Source: G965233625 sp965233625 (GTDB lineage Bacteria; Planctomycetota; Planctomycetia; Pirellulales; Pirellulaceae). Taken from it: a DNA stretch of 64,000 nt. The translations under genes and the position numbers were made by a program. The stretch's first letter is position 1, and each line of letters begins with the position of its first letter. Shown here one piece after another: positions 1-9,200 of this stretch. The notes beneath the pieces were generated by a model, which saw only the letters and a program-made list of their open reading frames with translations, did not search any database and was not told the origin of the DNA. The stretch covers positions 7,564,001 to 7,628,000 of the forward strand of contig OZ247499.1 of the NCBI GenBank assembly GCA_965233625.1, written 5' to 3'.

Positions 1-193
1 ATGGATAGTTGGTTGCCATCCGGGGGTGGGTTTGCCTGCTGATTTCCCGTTTGCTGTGGTGCGCACAACCGCCAACGATCATTGCGGGCAAGCTAACGTG
101 TAGGTAAAATGACGGTCATCCGGCGAGTACGGATCTGCATGTAATTCCTTCCATCACAACACCTTCAATTTCAGCATTCTGGGCCAAATCTAA

Positions 194-754
194 ATGAAAG
201 CAAAGCTGGTTGTTGTTGGTGGCGACGCGAAGGCGGCCGAGATTAACCTCAAGCTCCCGACCATCATCGGGCGTGGTAGAGAGGCTGCGCTGACGTTGCC
301 ACACCCTTTGGTCAGCCGCCAGCATTGCGAGATTTACGAACAGGATGAGCAGCTTGTCATCCGCGACATGGGTTCCCTGAACGGCACCTTCATCAATAAC
401 CAGCGGATTGAAGAGCCCACGTTCCTGCCATCGGGCGATCTGTTGACCATCGGCGCCGTCACCTTCCGCGCTGTTTACGGCGACGACTTCGAAAATTCTG
501 TCGCCGCAACTGACAACGGAGACAGCGCGAACATCCCTATTCCCAACCGCTCCGGCGCCCAGACAGTGGCCGCGAACGATAGCACCACGCAGGAGGGCGC
601 CGGGATCGAAGAAGTGAACTTCGAGGAGCTGGAATCCGACGTGGACGAACTGGCTGGACTGGGAAACGACGCATCCAACGATGATATGACGGATGAAGTT
701 GAGGAATGGGACGACATCTTCGAAGAACTGGAAGACGAAGATAAAGGCGCCTAG
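194..754 (+). CDS. FHA-domain protein with acidic C-terminal tail
   Basis: A 186-residue cytoplasmic protein. Residues about 4-95 form a forkhead-associated domain, which binds phosphothreonine peptides. The conserved features are visible: Gly-Arg at 26-27, SRQH at 41-44 and the SLNGT stretch at 61-65. The rest is a low-complexity linker and a strongly acidic tail (about 145-186, rich in Asp and Glu). No transmembrane segment is seen. No clear Shine-Dalgarno motif precedes the ATG, but the domain starts right after it, so this start is reasonable. FHA proteins usually read out Ser/Thr kinase activity, and a kinase-Hsp70 fusion is encoded about 11 kb away; a link between the two is only inference. 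Confidence 0.9.
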   Translation: MKAKLVVVGGDAKAAEINLKLPTIIGRGREAALTLPHPLVSRQHCEIYEQDEQLVIRDMGSLNGTFINNQRIEEPTFLPSGDLLTIGAVTFRAVYGDDFENSVAATDNGDSANIPIPNRSGAQTVAANDSTTQEGAGIEEVNFEELESDVDELAGLGNDASNDDMTDEVEEWDDIFEELEDEDKGA

Positions 755-871
755 CCGCGGTTCCTGGCGTGTAGCTGCATGCCTTGCAGATTCCTGATTC
801 ACTCAAGTTGCAAACTTAATGGACGCGGTGCGATCGTCCGTCGTAAATGCGTTCTGTCTGTGGAGAAGTTT

Positions 872-3016
872 ATGTCGGCCCCGTCCCGCATCTATCTGGC
901 GCTGCTTGTTATCGCTACGGCGCTGTTCAGCTTCGCGTGCAGCCCTAGCCCGGCGCCCCTCAGTAAGGCGCCTGCGGAGGATGCCGCCCCCGCAGATGAT
1001 GGCGATGCTCCGCAGGATGTGCATGCCGGTGTTGCAGGCAGCGGCGATGAAGCGGAGGCGGATACAAGCGAAAATCCGCCTGCGGAGAAACCGGCGCATA
1101 AGTACACCAACCGTCTTTCGCGCGAAACCAGTCCCTATCTGAAAGCGCACGGGCATAATCCCGTTGACTGGTATCCATGGGGAAAAGAAGCGCTCGACAA
1201 GGCGAAGAAAGAGGGCAAGCTGATCTTTCTCTCGGTCGGCTACGCCAGTTGTCACTGGTGCCATGTGATGGAGCGTGAAACGTTTGAGAATGAACAGATC
1301 GCAGCGTTTCTTAATTCAAATTACGTATGCATCAAAGTAGACCGCGAAGAACGCCCGGAAGTAGACCATCTCTACATGACCGCGCTGAACGTGTTCAATC
1401 AGATGGCGGGCCGCGGCGCCGGCGGCGGCTGGCCGCTTTCGATGTTTCTCACGCCCGACGCCAAGCCCTTTTATGGAACTACGTATCTTCCGCCGGCAGA
1501 TGGGCAACGCGGGATTAAGACCGGCTTCTTCACGCTGGTGCAGACGCTGCTGAATTTTTACAAGGAACATCGCGAGCAGTTGACCGGCGATGCCGAACGC
1601 TTGACCGAAGCCACGCGCGAGGCCGTTAAAGGCATGCGTGCTTCATCTCTCACCGAAGTGGATGCACAGACGATGGCGGACGCCCGTCGCACCTACGGCC
1701 GCCAGTTTGATGATCAGTATGGCGGCTTTGGTTATTCGCCCACCGACCCGCAACTGCCGAAGTTTCCCGAGCCCTCGAACCTGTTGTTTCTGCTTGAATA
1801 TGCAAAGCAGAACGAGGATGAACGGGCACAGGAAATGGCGATCAAGACGCTGGAGAAGATGGCCCGCGGCGGCATCTACGATCATCTGGCCGGTGGCTTT
1901 CACCGGTACAGCGTGGACCGGTTCTGGCAGATTCCGCATTTTGAAAAGATGCTCTACGACAACGGGCAACTGGCTTCCGTTTACGCAGCCGCCTACGAGC
2001 AACAGCCGCGGGAAGACTTCCGCCGCGTGATTGAAGGCACATGCGATTTTGTATTGCGGCGGATGCGGGATAAAGAGGGCGGATTCTATTCCAGCCTCGA
2101 CGCCGAGACGGAAGACGAAGAAGGCGCCTTCTACCGCTGGACGAAGGAGCAACTTCAGGAAGCACTAAACCCGGACGAATACAAACTACTGGCCGCGGCC
2201 TACAGCGTGGACGGCGATCCGAATTTCGAACAGAAATACTACGTGCCACAACTGGGCGCGCCGCTGGCAGATATCGCCAAGGACCGCGACGTTGAGGAAG
2301 CAGAACTGGTCAAACAGTTGCAGCCTGTGCTGGAGAAACTTCGCAAGCTCCGCAACCAGCGCGAGCAGCCACGCATCGACACCAAGATTCTGACCAGCTG
2401 GAACGGTCTGATGATCGGCGGACTGGCGGACGCCGGTCGCGTGCTTAAACGCAATGACTATGTGCAGGCAGCGGAAGAGACGGCCACGTTTATTCTGGAA
2501 AACATGCGGATGAAGGACGGCCGGCTACTCCGCACGTTCAGTGATGGCTACGGCAAATTGAACGCCTATCTGACCGACTATACCTTCCTGGCGGATGGGC
2601 TGCTCGCCTTGCACAAAGCGACCGGCGATAAGAAGTGGCTGAAAACGGCTGAAGAGCTAACGGAGCTTCAGTTGAAGCTGTTTCTGGATAAAGAAAGCAA
2701 CGGATTCTTCTTCACAACGGAAGACCACGAATCCATGTTCGCCCGCGCCAAACGGCAGTCGGACAATGTTGAGCCAGCGGGCAACTCGGTTGCAGCCCAC
2801 AATATGCTTCGGCTTGGCAAGTTGCTGGACCGGGAGGATTTCACCAAGGCCGGCCGCGATACGATTCAATCCACGGCGTTTCTGCTTTACCGTTCACCCA
2901 CCGCAGCGCCGCGGATCCTGCTGGCCGCATTGGAGTTTCCTGCCGCGGAAGAAGATCCCGGCGAAGCAACACCTGCCGGGGATGAAGACGGCGACAAACC
3001 TTCAGAGTCTGAATAG
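872..3016 (+). CDS. DUF255 / thioredoxin-fold lipoprotein (YyaL/SPATA20 family)
   Basis: A 714-residue protein of the DUF255 family: an N-terminal thioredoxin-like domain followed by a six-hairpin glycosidase-like region. The family signature is clear: residues 126-133 read SCHWCHVM, giving a CxxC pair (C127, C130), and HFEKMLYDN occurs further on. I chose the ATG at 872 over an in-frame ATG at 779. GGAG lies at 862-865, and the protein then begins with a lipoprotein signal peptide ending at Cys23 (LFSFAC). An Ala/Asp/Glu-rich spacer (about 24-75) separates the anchor from the domain, and the C-terminus is again acidic. Most family members are cytoplasmic and their reaction is not established; an exported, lipid-anchored form is notable. 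Confidence 0.9.
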   Translation: MSAPSRIYLALLVIATALFSFACSPSPAPLSKAPAEDAAPADDGDAPQDVHAGVAGSGDEAEADTSENPPAEKPAHKYTNRLSRETSPYLKAHGHNPVDWYPWGKEALDKAKKEGKLIFLSVGYASCHWCHVMERETFENEQIAAFLNSNYVCIKVDREERPEVDHLYMTALNVFNQMAGRGAGGGWPLSMFLTPDAKPFYGTTYLPPADGQRGIKTGFFTLVQTLLNFYKEHREQLTGDAERLTEATREAVKGMRASSLTEVDAQTMADARRTYGRQFDDQYGGFGYSPTDPQLPKFPEPSNLLFLLEYAKQNEDERAQEMAIKTLEKMARGGIYDHLAGGFHRYSVDRFWQIPHFEKMLYDNGQLASVYAAAYEQQPREDFRRVIEGTCDFVLRRMRDKEGGFYSSLDAETEDEEGAFYRWTKEQLQEALNPDEYKLLAAAYSVDGDPNFEQKYYVPQLGAPLADIAKDRDVEEAELVKQLQPVLEKLRKLRNQREQPRIDTKILTSWNGLMIGGLADAGRVLKRNDYVQAAEETATFILENMRMKDGRLLRTFSDGYGKLNAYLTDYTFLADGLLALHKATGDKKWLKTAEELTELQLKLFLDKESNGFFFTTEDHESMFARAKRQSDNVEPAGNSVAAHNMLRLGKLLDREDFTKAGRDTIQSTAFLLYRSPTAAPRILLAALEFPAAEEDPGEATPAGDEDGDKPSESE

Positions 3017-3041
3017 CTTGCCGCGTTAAAACCAGTAGGCG

Positions 3042-4943
3042 TTAAACCTGGACGGTGCTGTTACCAGCCATCTCGCGGCAGGTGGCGGCAATGCCCTTAG
3101 CATCGAGGCAGAGGCTTGCGAGCAGGTCGTTGCGGTCGCCGTGTTCGACAAACTCATCAGGAATGCCCAGGCGCCGGATGCAGCGGGTATCGAGATGCAT
3201 CTCGCTGGCTGCTTCTAGAACGGCAGAACCGAAACCACCCTGCAAGGCGTTCTCTTCCACCGTCACGACAAACTCGCACTCGCGAAGTGCACGGCCCAGC
3301 ATTTCCCGGTCGAGCGGTTTGATGAAGCGGGCGTTCACCACACCCACGTCGAGGCCCTCTTCACGCAGCGAATCTGCAGCTTCCAGGCAGTTGTGCAGCA
3401 AGGCGCCGCCGCTGATGATCACGCCGTCGGCGCCCCAGCTAAGAATCTCTGAACGTCCGAGTTCGACGGGCTGTTCCGGGCGATCGATCTCCAGGGCCGT
3501 CGCTTTCGGGTAGCGGATCGAACATGGCGACGGATGGTTGAGGGCGAACTCAAGCATCGCGCCGGTGTCGCGGGCGTCGCCCGGCATCATCACGACCATG
3601 TTGGGGAACATCCGCATGTATGATAGGTCAAACACGCCGTGATGGGTGGCGCCGTCAGGGCCAGCCAGCCCCGCGCGGTCGAGCATGAAAGTGACGGGCA
3701 GGTTCTGCAACGCCACTTCCTGGAAGATCTGATCGAAGCTGCGTTGCAGGAAGGTGCTGTAGATATCTACGATCGGCCGCAAGCCCGCTTTGCACTGGCC
3801 AGCGGCGAACGCCACCGCGTGGGATTCGCAGATGCCCACGTCGAAGAACTGCTGCGGATACTTGTCACGGACGCCTTCAAGCTTGTTACCCTGGCACATG
3901 GCAGCGGTAAGAACGGTAACCTTCTCATCTTTGCCAAGCTGCTCATCAATCGCATCGCGAGCGTAGTTGGTGAACGCGGCGCCGCCGCTCTTGGCGTGCG
4001 GAATGGCCTTGCCGTTTTCTTCTTTGAAGGCGGGCGGCGTATGGAAGAAGACCGGATCGGAAGCCGCCGGCTGGAAACCGTGTCCCTTCTCCGTCACCAC
4101 GTGCAGCAGCACGGGGCCCTTGAGGTCTTTCACCATCCGCAGGTACTTACGCAGGATAGCAATATCGTGCCCATCGATCGGCCCGATGTAGCGGAAGCCC
4201 AGATCCTCGAACAGCATCCCGCCGTGGAGGCCCGCTTTCACGCCCTCTTTGATCTGGGCCAGCAGGCGTTCTGTCGGATCGCCTAGCACAGGCACCTTGT
4301 TCAGGACTTTCAGCACTTCGGATTTCAGCCCGGTATAAAATGGCGCCGTCCGCAGGCGGTCCAGGTAACTGGCAACGCCGCCCACACGTGGGCAGATGGA
4401 CATTTTGTTGTCGTTAAGAATCACGGTCAGGTCAGACTTCAAACCGCCCGCGTTGTTCATCGCTTCGTAAACGATGCCCGACGGGAAGGCGCCGTCGCCA
4501 ATAACCGCCACGCTGCGGCGTGCATTCTCGCCCAGTAGGTCGTCGCCGCTCTTAAGGCCCAGCGCCGTCGAGACACTGCAGCCGGCGTGACCTGTCATGA
4601 ACAGGTCGTAGTCGCTTTCCGCTGGATTGGGATAACCCATCAACCCGCCGCGGGTGCGGATGGTGCTGAATTCGTGATAGCGACCGGTGATGAGTTTGTG
4701 TGGATAGATCTGGTGTCCGGTGTCCCAGATCAGGCGGTCGCGGCGGAAGTCGTATTCGCTGTGTAACGCTAGGCAAAGCTCAACGACGCCGAGGTTAGAA
4801 GCGAAGTGTGCCGTGCGCGTGCTCAGCAGATTACAGAGCACATCGCGGATCTCGCCGGCAGCCTGTTTCAGCTGATCGACGCTCATCGAACGCAATGGCT
4901 CTGCGGAATCTAACGTGGCCAGAATCTCGTGTGCAGTTGTCAT
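3042..4943 (-). CDS. dxs: 1-deoxy-D-xylulose-5-phosphate synthase
   Basis: Thiamine-diphosphate enzyme that condenses pyruvate and glyceraldehyde 3-phosphate to 1-deoxy-D-xylulose 5-phosphate, the first step of the MEP isoprenoid pathway; it also supplies thiamine and pyridoxal precursors. The 633-residue length is normal. Visible motifs are the cofactor-binding GDG segment (VIGDGAFPSG, about residues 147-156) and the transketolase pyrimidine-domain stretch DRAGLAGPDGATHHG in the second half. Its ATG overlaps the stop of ispA by 4 bases (4940-4943), indicating translational coupling in an xseB-ispA-dxs operon. Confidence 0.97.
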   Translation of the reverse strand: MTTAHEILATLDSAEPLRSMSVDQLKQAAGEIRDVLCNLLSTRTAHFASNLGVVELCLALHSEYDFRRDRLIWDTGHQIYPHKLITGRYHEFSTIRTRGGLMGYPNPAESDYDLFMTGHAGCSVSTALGLKSGDDLLGENARRSVAVIGDGAFPSGIVYEAMNNAGGLKSDLTVILNDNKMSICPRVGGVASYLDRLRTAPFYTGLKSEVLKVLNKVPVLGDPTERLLAQIKEGVKAGLHGGMLFEDLGFRYIGPIDGHDIAILRKYLRMVKDLKGPVLLHVVTEKGHGFQPAASDPVFFHTPPAFKEENGKAIPHAKSGGAAFTNYARDAIDEQLGKDEKVTVLTAAMCQGNKLEGVRDKYPQQFFDVGICESHAVAFAAGQCKAGLRPIVDIYSTFLQRSFDQIFQEVALQNLPVTFMLDRAGLAGPDGATHHGVFDLSYMRMFPNMVVMMPGDARDTGAMLEFALNHPSPCSIRYPKATALEIDRPEQPVELGRSEILSWGADGVIISGGALLHNCLEAADSLREEGLDVGVVNARFIKPLDREMLGRALRECEFVVTVEENALQGGFGSAVLEAASEMHLDTRCIRRLGIPDEFVEHGDRNDLLASLCLDAKGIAATCREMAGNSTVQV

Positions 4944-5860
4944 TGCTTCCTTTCCAGGACGTAGCGGGCCAGCCCTTGCAGAGCTTCACCACGCTCACCG
5001 AAAGTTGCGGCGGCGTCGCAGGCTTCTTCAATCAGCGTCGCCGCACGTTGTTCGCTCTCTTCTATTCCGAGCAGACCGGGGAACGTCAGTTTTCCCTGCT
5101 CTGCATCCTTCTGCGTCCGTTTTCCCATCGCTGCTTCATCTCCTGAGAGATCAAGCAGGTCGTCCGTAATCTGAAACGCCATCCCCACGCTGCAACCGTA
5201 CGTATGCAAAGCTGCTAACTGTTCGTCGGTTCCGCCAGCCACCACCGCGCCAAGCTTCAAGCTTACGCGGAACAGGGCGCCGGTCTTGCGGCTGTGGATG
5301 CGTTCAAGGTGTTTCAGTTTGTGTGCTGCATCTCCGTCAACTTCTAGTCCTTGCTCTGCGGCTAGATCATCGGCCTGACCGCCAACCAGGGCGCTGGGCC
5401 CGGCTGCCTGGGCGAGCAGTGCACAGCATCTGGCTGCGATGTCAGCAGGTTGAATCCCCGTTGCCAGGACTTCAAACGCCTGTGCCAGTAACGCGTCACC
5501 CGCCAGGATGGCCGTTGGTTCGTCAAAGGCGACGTGACATGTCGGCAATCCCCGCCGCAGGTCGTCGTCGTCCATCGCAGGCAGGTCGTCGTGAATCAGC
5601 GAATAGGTATGAACCATCTCCACGGCACACGCCGCGGGCATCGCTTTGACTCTTGAATAACCGCAGGCTTCGGCGGCCATTAACACCAGCACCGGACGCA
5701 GCCGCTTGCATGGAGCAAGCAGACTATGACGCATCGCATCGGCGAGGCGTTGGGGGCAATCGTCGTCGTAACGCGTGTAGCCGTCGAGCGCCGCATCGAC
5801 TTCCGTGCGTAGCCCGGCAGCGTAGGTTTTGAACGAAGCAATGGAAGCCATGGATTGCAA
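4940..5860 (-). CDS. ispA: Polyprenyl (farnesyl/geranylgeranyl) diphosphate synthase
   Basis: Head-to-tail prenyltransferase of the MEP branch, joining isopentenyl diphosphate to allylic diphosphates. The 306-residue protein has the first aspartate-rich motif at 91-100 (DDLPAMDDDD), the second at 233-237 (DDLLD) and the substrate-binding KRLRP at 52-56. Chain length (C15 or C20) cannot be decided by eye. The gene sits between xseB, 87 bases upstream, and dxs, with which it overlaps by 4 bases. The same three-gene order is found in many bacteria. Confidence 0.95.
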   Translation of the reverse strand: MQSMASIASFKTYAAGLRTEVDAALDGYTRYDDDCPQRLADAMRHSLLAPCKRLRPVLVLMAAEACGYSRVKAMPAACAVEMVHTYSLIHDDLPAMDDDDLRRGLPTCHVAFDEPTAILAGDALLAQAFEVLATGIQPADIAARCCALLAQAAGPSALVGGQADDLAAEQGLEVDGDAAHKLKHLERIHSRKTGALFRVSLKLGAVVAGGTDEQLAALHTYGCSVGMAFQITDDLLDLSGDEAAMGKRTQKDAEQGKLTFPGLLGIEESEQRAATLIEEACDAAATFGERGEALQGLARYVLERKQ

Positions 5861-5947
5861 ATCTGTCGCCGGGCGGGGAGGGATTTAATGGTTTCTGGGT
5901 GCGAAGCGATGCGTTGTTTCGCGGTAAGTCAGCTCCATTGTTCCATT

Positions 5948-6280
5948 CTAAAACAGTCCATCGTCTTCGTCTATCTCGTCGCCGGAAGTTGTTTCTCTGG
6001 TGGAGTTTGCGCTGCGGCGCTTCTGCCTGGCAGCGGCTTTCGCTTCCAGATCGTCCGTGTTCTGTTCGTCAAACTCTTTGACCACCGGGTTGCCGTCGTC
6101 ATCGACGCCGGTGAGCATCTGCAGCTTAAGCTGTGCCTGATTGAGTGCTTCGTGGCACTGTTTCAGGTGTTTGACGCCGTGTTCGTACAGTTCCAGTGAT
6201 TCGGAAAGTCCGCGGCCTTCTTCCAGCGCGGTGACAATTTTTTCAAGCTCTGCCAGAGATTTTTCGAAATTCTGTGACAT
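5948..6280 (-). CDS. xseB: Exodeoxyribonuclease VII small subunit
   Basis: A 110-residue protein. The N-terminal 65 residues match the XseB helical hairpin (FEKSLAELEKIVTALEEG, then LYEHGVKHLKQC). XseB binds XseA to form exonuclease VII, which degrades single-stranded DNA. The last 40 residues are charged and probably disordered (Asp/Glu and Lys/Arg), longer than the usual 70-80-residue subunit. The start lies 34 bases from the FAH-family gene. No xseA gene is seen in the window. Confidence 0.9.
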   Translation of the reverse strand: MSQNFEKSLAELEKIVTALEEGRGLSESLELYEHGVKHLKQCHEALNQAQLKLQMLTGVDDDGNPVVKEFDEQNTDDLEAKAAARQKRRSANSTRETTSGDEIDEDDGLF

Positions 6281-6314
6281 TTCTTCTCCGCGATTAAGCC
6301 GACCGCAGGCAAAT

Positions 6315-7310
6315 TCAGGACCGCTTCACCACCTGGTTGGTCAGTATGCCAAGTGGTTCACATGCCAGCTGCACGGTATCGCCTGTTTTTAACCAGCGGT
6401 CAAGCTCCAGCCCGCAGCCGCCCGGCAAGGTGCCAACGGCAATGAACTCGCCGGGATAGAGCGTTTCGGACTGCGAAATGTAGGAAATGATTTCTTCAAC
6501 GGAGAATTGCAGCGTGGCGGCCGTCACTTCCGTCCATACCTGGCCGTTAACAGTCGCGGTGAATGACAACTGCCTGGCGTCGCCCACTTCATCCGGCGTA
6601 ACCAGATACGGCCCGATAGCGTTTCCCGTATCGAAATCCTTTCCTTTTGCGGGTCCCAGCCGGCCGGCCATCTCCCGGAGCTGCGTTTCACGGGCGCTGA
6701 AATCGTTGAACAGGCAATAGCCAGCGATGTGCTGTGTGGCGTCTTCGACGGCGATGTTCACACCTTGCTTGCCGATGAAAACGCCAAACTCCAGTTCGAA
6801 GTCCAGCTTCTCTTCATATGCCGGCCACACCACCTCGGCGCGGGTTCCAATGACCGACCGCGGATTGCCTTTGTAGTAGACAGGCTGCTCCCGGCACACG
6901 GCGGGCGTCCGTAGTAGCGGTCGCCCTAGGATACGCGTTGACCATGCATCAAGTTTTGCCACCAGCGGCGATCGCCAGCGCGCGACCGTGCGGGTGCAGT
7001 TGAGCAGATGCAGTTCAAAACTCATGCAGTCGCGGATCGAAACGGGCGTTGGCACCGGCGCAAGAAGCTTCAAGCCGTTTAACGCGTGCACACAATCGCC
7101 ATGCGATTCAGGCCGGAGCCGGCCGGCCATTTCCCGCAGTGCATTCATCGCGGCCGGACCCGCTTGCAGCAGGGCAAGCATCGAGACGTACTCAGGCGCC
7201 GCCGCATTGCCTTCATGCGCGGAGAACGCGGCAACATCCAGCACCCGATCTTCCGCGACTAGCAGGCCTAGCCGCGGTTGGTCCGAAACTGCAAACGTAA
7301 GCAGTCTCAC
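6315..7310 (-). CDS. Fumarylacetoacetate hydrolase family protein
   Basis: A 331-residue cytoplasmic FAH-fold hydrolase. The C-terminal two thirds carry the metal-binding pattern of the family: the LDFELEFGVFIG segment and FNDFSARETQ, followed by KGKDFDTGNAIGPYLV. Family members hydrolyse or isomerise acyl-pyruvates and related 1,3-diketo or 2-keto acids. The exact substrate cannot be read from sequence; the N-terminal 100 residues and the conserved SFELHLLN stretch suggest a fumarylacetoacetase-like or 2-keto acid enzyme. It starts with GTG, and GTGA overlaps the stop of the upstream DUF4190-like gene (7307-7310), so the two are translationally coupled. Confidence 0.85.
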   Translation of the reverse strand: MRLLTFAVSDQPRLGLLVAEDRVLDVAAFSAHEGNAAAPEYVSMLALLQAGPAAMNALREMAGRLRPESHGDCVHALNGLKLLAPVPTPVSIRDCMSFELHLLNCTRTVARWRSPLVAKLDAWSTRILGRPLLRTPAVCREQPVYYKGNPRSVIGTRAEVVWPAYEEKLDFELEFGVFIGKQGVNIAVEDATQHIAGYCLFNDFSARETQLREMAGRLGPAKGKDFDTGNAIGPYLVTPDEVGDARQLSFTATVNGQVWTEVTAATLQFSVEEIISYISQSETLYPGEFIAVGTLPGGCGLELDRWLKTGDTVQLACEPLGILTNQVVKRS

Positions 7311-7561
7311 CCGCCAAGCAGCATTGAGAACCCCATGATGATGCCCCAGCCGATAAATGGTCCTATAAGCCCCAGAACAATTGCGGTAATCGCGTGTCCC
7401 TTACCGCCGGCCGCAGGTTCTTTGCTTGATTTGATCAAACCAACAATGCCACAGATAATGGCGGGAACCGAGGCAAGGCAGCCGAGGAATGGAATGATAG
7501 ATGCGATGCCGAGGTAATAGCCAATGAGTGCAGCGGGATTGCCAGTAGGGATGACTGCCAT
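7307..7561 (-). CDS. Small membrane protein, DUF4190-like
   Basis: An 84-residue protein with two hydrophobic helices (about 10-42 and 56-82) joined by a short basic, Gly-rich loop (SSKEPAAGGKGH). This pattern, Gly/Ala/Ile-rich helices around a Lys/Glu loop, is that of DUF4190-type small membrane proteins. The function is unknown. It overlaps the FAH-family gene by 4 bases. Confidence 0.7.
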   Translation of the reverse strand: MAVIPTGNPAALIGYYLGIASIIPFLGCLASVPAIICGIVGLIKSSKEPAAGGKGHAITAIVLGLIGPFIGWGIIMGFSMLLGG

Positions 7562-7624
7562 AGAAGATCTTTCCAGTGTCAGAGAAAATGTATCAGAGCG
7601 GGGTAAACCAACCCCCGGATTATA

Positions 7625-8059
7625 CTAGCTCTCTGGCAGTTTGGAAGCATCGATGGAGGCCGGTCGCGGGCAGCAGGCATCGACCTCAATTTCAATCAGA
7701 TGGTGCGGGTCAATCAGCGCGCTGACTTCCACCATGGTGGCCGCCGGTGGGTTGGCGTGGAATGTTTCCCGGTGTGCCCGGCCCGCTTCTTCCCAGCGGT
7801 TGATATCCGTCACGTACATACGCGTGCGGTACACATCGGCCAGTGTGGCGTGGAATTCTGCCAGAGCCGACTCGATCTTCGCGAAGATGTATTTCGTCTG
7901 CCCGTAGAGGTCGCCAGGCGATTGAACCTGGCCGTTCTCGTCTGAGGCCGTTGTGCCCGACACAGCCACCAGGTCGCCTACCCGGATAGCCCGGCAGTAG
8001 GCGACATTTTTCTCCCAGGGAGAGCCGGTGAACACGCGTTGAGTAGAGGTCACCGGCAC
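7625..8059 (-). CDS. RidA/YjgF-family enamine/imine deaminase-like protein
   Basis: A 144-residue protein of the RidA family, which forms trimers and hydrolyses reactive enamine/imine intermediates from PLP enzymes, or acts in related catabolic steps. Typical segments are AVSGTTA near residue 35, the Arg-containing YRTRMYVTD near 90 and the C-terminal MVEVSALID. The start codon is GTG. It is probably cotranscribed with the downstream DUF4190-like and FAH-family genes, a context that suggests a catabolic rather than housekeeping RidA. This is inference from neighbourhood. Confidence 0.88.
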   Translation of the reverse strand: MPVTSTQRVFTGSPWEKNVAYCRAIRVGDLVAVSGTTASDENGQVQSPGDLYGQTKYIFAKIESALAEFHATLADVYRTRMYVTDINRWEEAGRAHRETFHANPPAATMVEVSALIDPHHLIEIEVDACCPRPASIDASKLPES

Positions 8060-8120
8060 AGCCCTTTTGGCAATGAAATGTTGAAGCGTGGCAATTCAGG
8101 AACGGTATTGCCAGCGGCAG

Positions 8121-8642
8121 TTATTTGCCGACACCTACGTGGAAGCCGGCCGTGTTGAGGGCGTTAATAAGCTTCAATGCATCGAATTCGCCTTCTACCA
8201 CAAACTGCTTGGCGCGCGGCTTGTTGGTGGCGGCTTCCACGCCGTCGACCGTTTTCAGCGCTTTGTTGATGGCCACGTTGCAACCGCCGCAGCAGTTGTG
8301 CACGTTGGTGACGACAAGACGCTTCACCTTGCCATCGGGGCCTTTGACGGCAGGCAGCGAGACTTTGTCGCTGTCGGTTTTGCCGTGGAAGCCAGCTTTG
8401 GCAACGGCGTTAACAGCAGCCTGAGCGACCTCTTGCGATGTAGCGGTGATGGTCGCCGAACCGGCTTGCTTGTCGACAGCCACTTCGGCGCCTTCGACAC
8501 CTGCCACTGCCTTATTAACGGACTTCACACAGGCGCCGCAACAAAGATGCATTTCAGACAGCGTGACTTTCACTTCTGCCTGAACGGCGGTAACGACAAG
8601 GCACAGTGCAGCGAACGAAACAGCAGATACGATACGGTTCAT
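8121..8642 (-). CDS. Secreted double heavy-metal-associated (HMA) domain protein with CCGxC motifs
   Basis: A 173-residue protein with a Sec signal peptide (about 1-22) and two HMA-like ferredoxin-fold domains. In each, the usual metal loop CxxC is extended to CCGxC: C34-C35-G-A-C38 and C117-C118-G-G-C121. Each motif is preceded by a His two or three residues earlier (MHLCC, VHNCC) and followed by a Lys/Asn-rich helix, as in Atx1-like copper chaperones. The protein should act outside the cytoplasm and bind a soft metal such as copper or mercury, but the metal cannot be read from sequence. A Cys-rich secreted protein gene lies 141 bases upstream on the same strand. Confidence 0.82.
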   Translation of the reverse strand: MNRIVSAVSFAALCLVVTAVQAEVKVTLSEMHLCCGACVKSVNKAVAGVEGAEVAVDKQAGSATITATSQEVAQAAVNAVAKAGFHGKTDSDKVSLPAVKGPDGKVKRLVVTNVHNCCGGCNVAINKALKTVDGVEAATNKPRAKQFVVEGEFDALKLINALNTAGFHVGVGK

Positions 8643-8783
8643 AGAAAATCTCTCCAGAATTTGATTGAGTTGATAACAGGCGGTGCTTCAGTCAGACGAG
8701 TGGCAGATTACGGTCTGCGTAGACGTCTGATTAGCAAATTGCCTTGGTTGGCTGGAATTAACAAAAGATCTACGTCGCGCAGA

Positions 8784-9200
8784 TCATGCCAGCCAGACGC
8801 ACAGCCAGCAGGCGTTGCGCGTGGTATCAACAGGAGGTGGAGAGTCCGAAATCCGGCGCGAACTTAGTGCCGCGGCGGGGATCTTCTGATAGGTCAGATA
8901 AACGCCGATCCACGTCGGTGCGTGGTAATCAACGCTTGCAGTTTGCAGCATCCGCGGCTGATCCGCGGATTTGATGCAGCGGCACTTTTTGGCGGGAGAA
9001 GTGTCCGTGCTCTTATCGGCCTGACAACAGCTTTTCGCCGTCTCCTTCTGGCTGCATAGCGGACATGCCGCGTTTTCTGGCGGTTGCTCGATAACCGTTT
9101 GGCAGCACTTCGCCAGATTGTCCTGCGCGCAACAGCACGATGGCGCCGGCATGGGCGCTAGGATGGCGAGGATCAGCAGGATGTAGGTTAGAGCCTTCAT
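8784..9200 (-). CDS. Cysteine-rich secreted protein, possibly metal-related
   Basis: A 138-residue protein starting at MKALTYILLILA; an in-frame ATG 45 bases upstream would put a poor leader before a clear signal peptide, so I use 9200. The mature part has many Cys in short clusters: CCC right after the signal peptide, then CC, CPLC, CC and CRC, and a terminal CWLC. I do not recognise a named family; the CPLC cluster and terminal WLCVWL recall small periplasmic metal-related proteins, without certainty. It precedes the double-HMA gene, so a shared role in copper or other metal handling is likely but inferred. Confidence 0.65.
   Translation of the reverse strand: MKALTYILLILAILAPMPAPSCCCAQDNLAKCCQTVIEQPPENAACPLCSQKETAKSCCQADKSTDTSPAKKCRCIKSADQPRMLQTASVDYHAPTWIGVYLTYQKIPAAALSSRRISDSPPPVDTTRNACWLCVWLA

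Noticed and set aside
1..42. Short frame at the left edge
   Set aside because: Only 13 codons in the window; cannot be supported as the end or start of a gene.
116..802. Long minus-strand frame across the FHA gene
   Set aside because: Shadow of the FHA coding frame, which has a clear domain.
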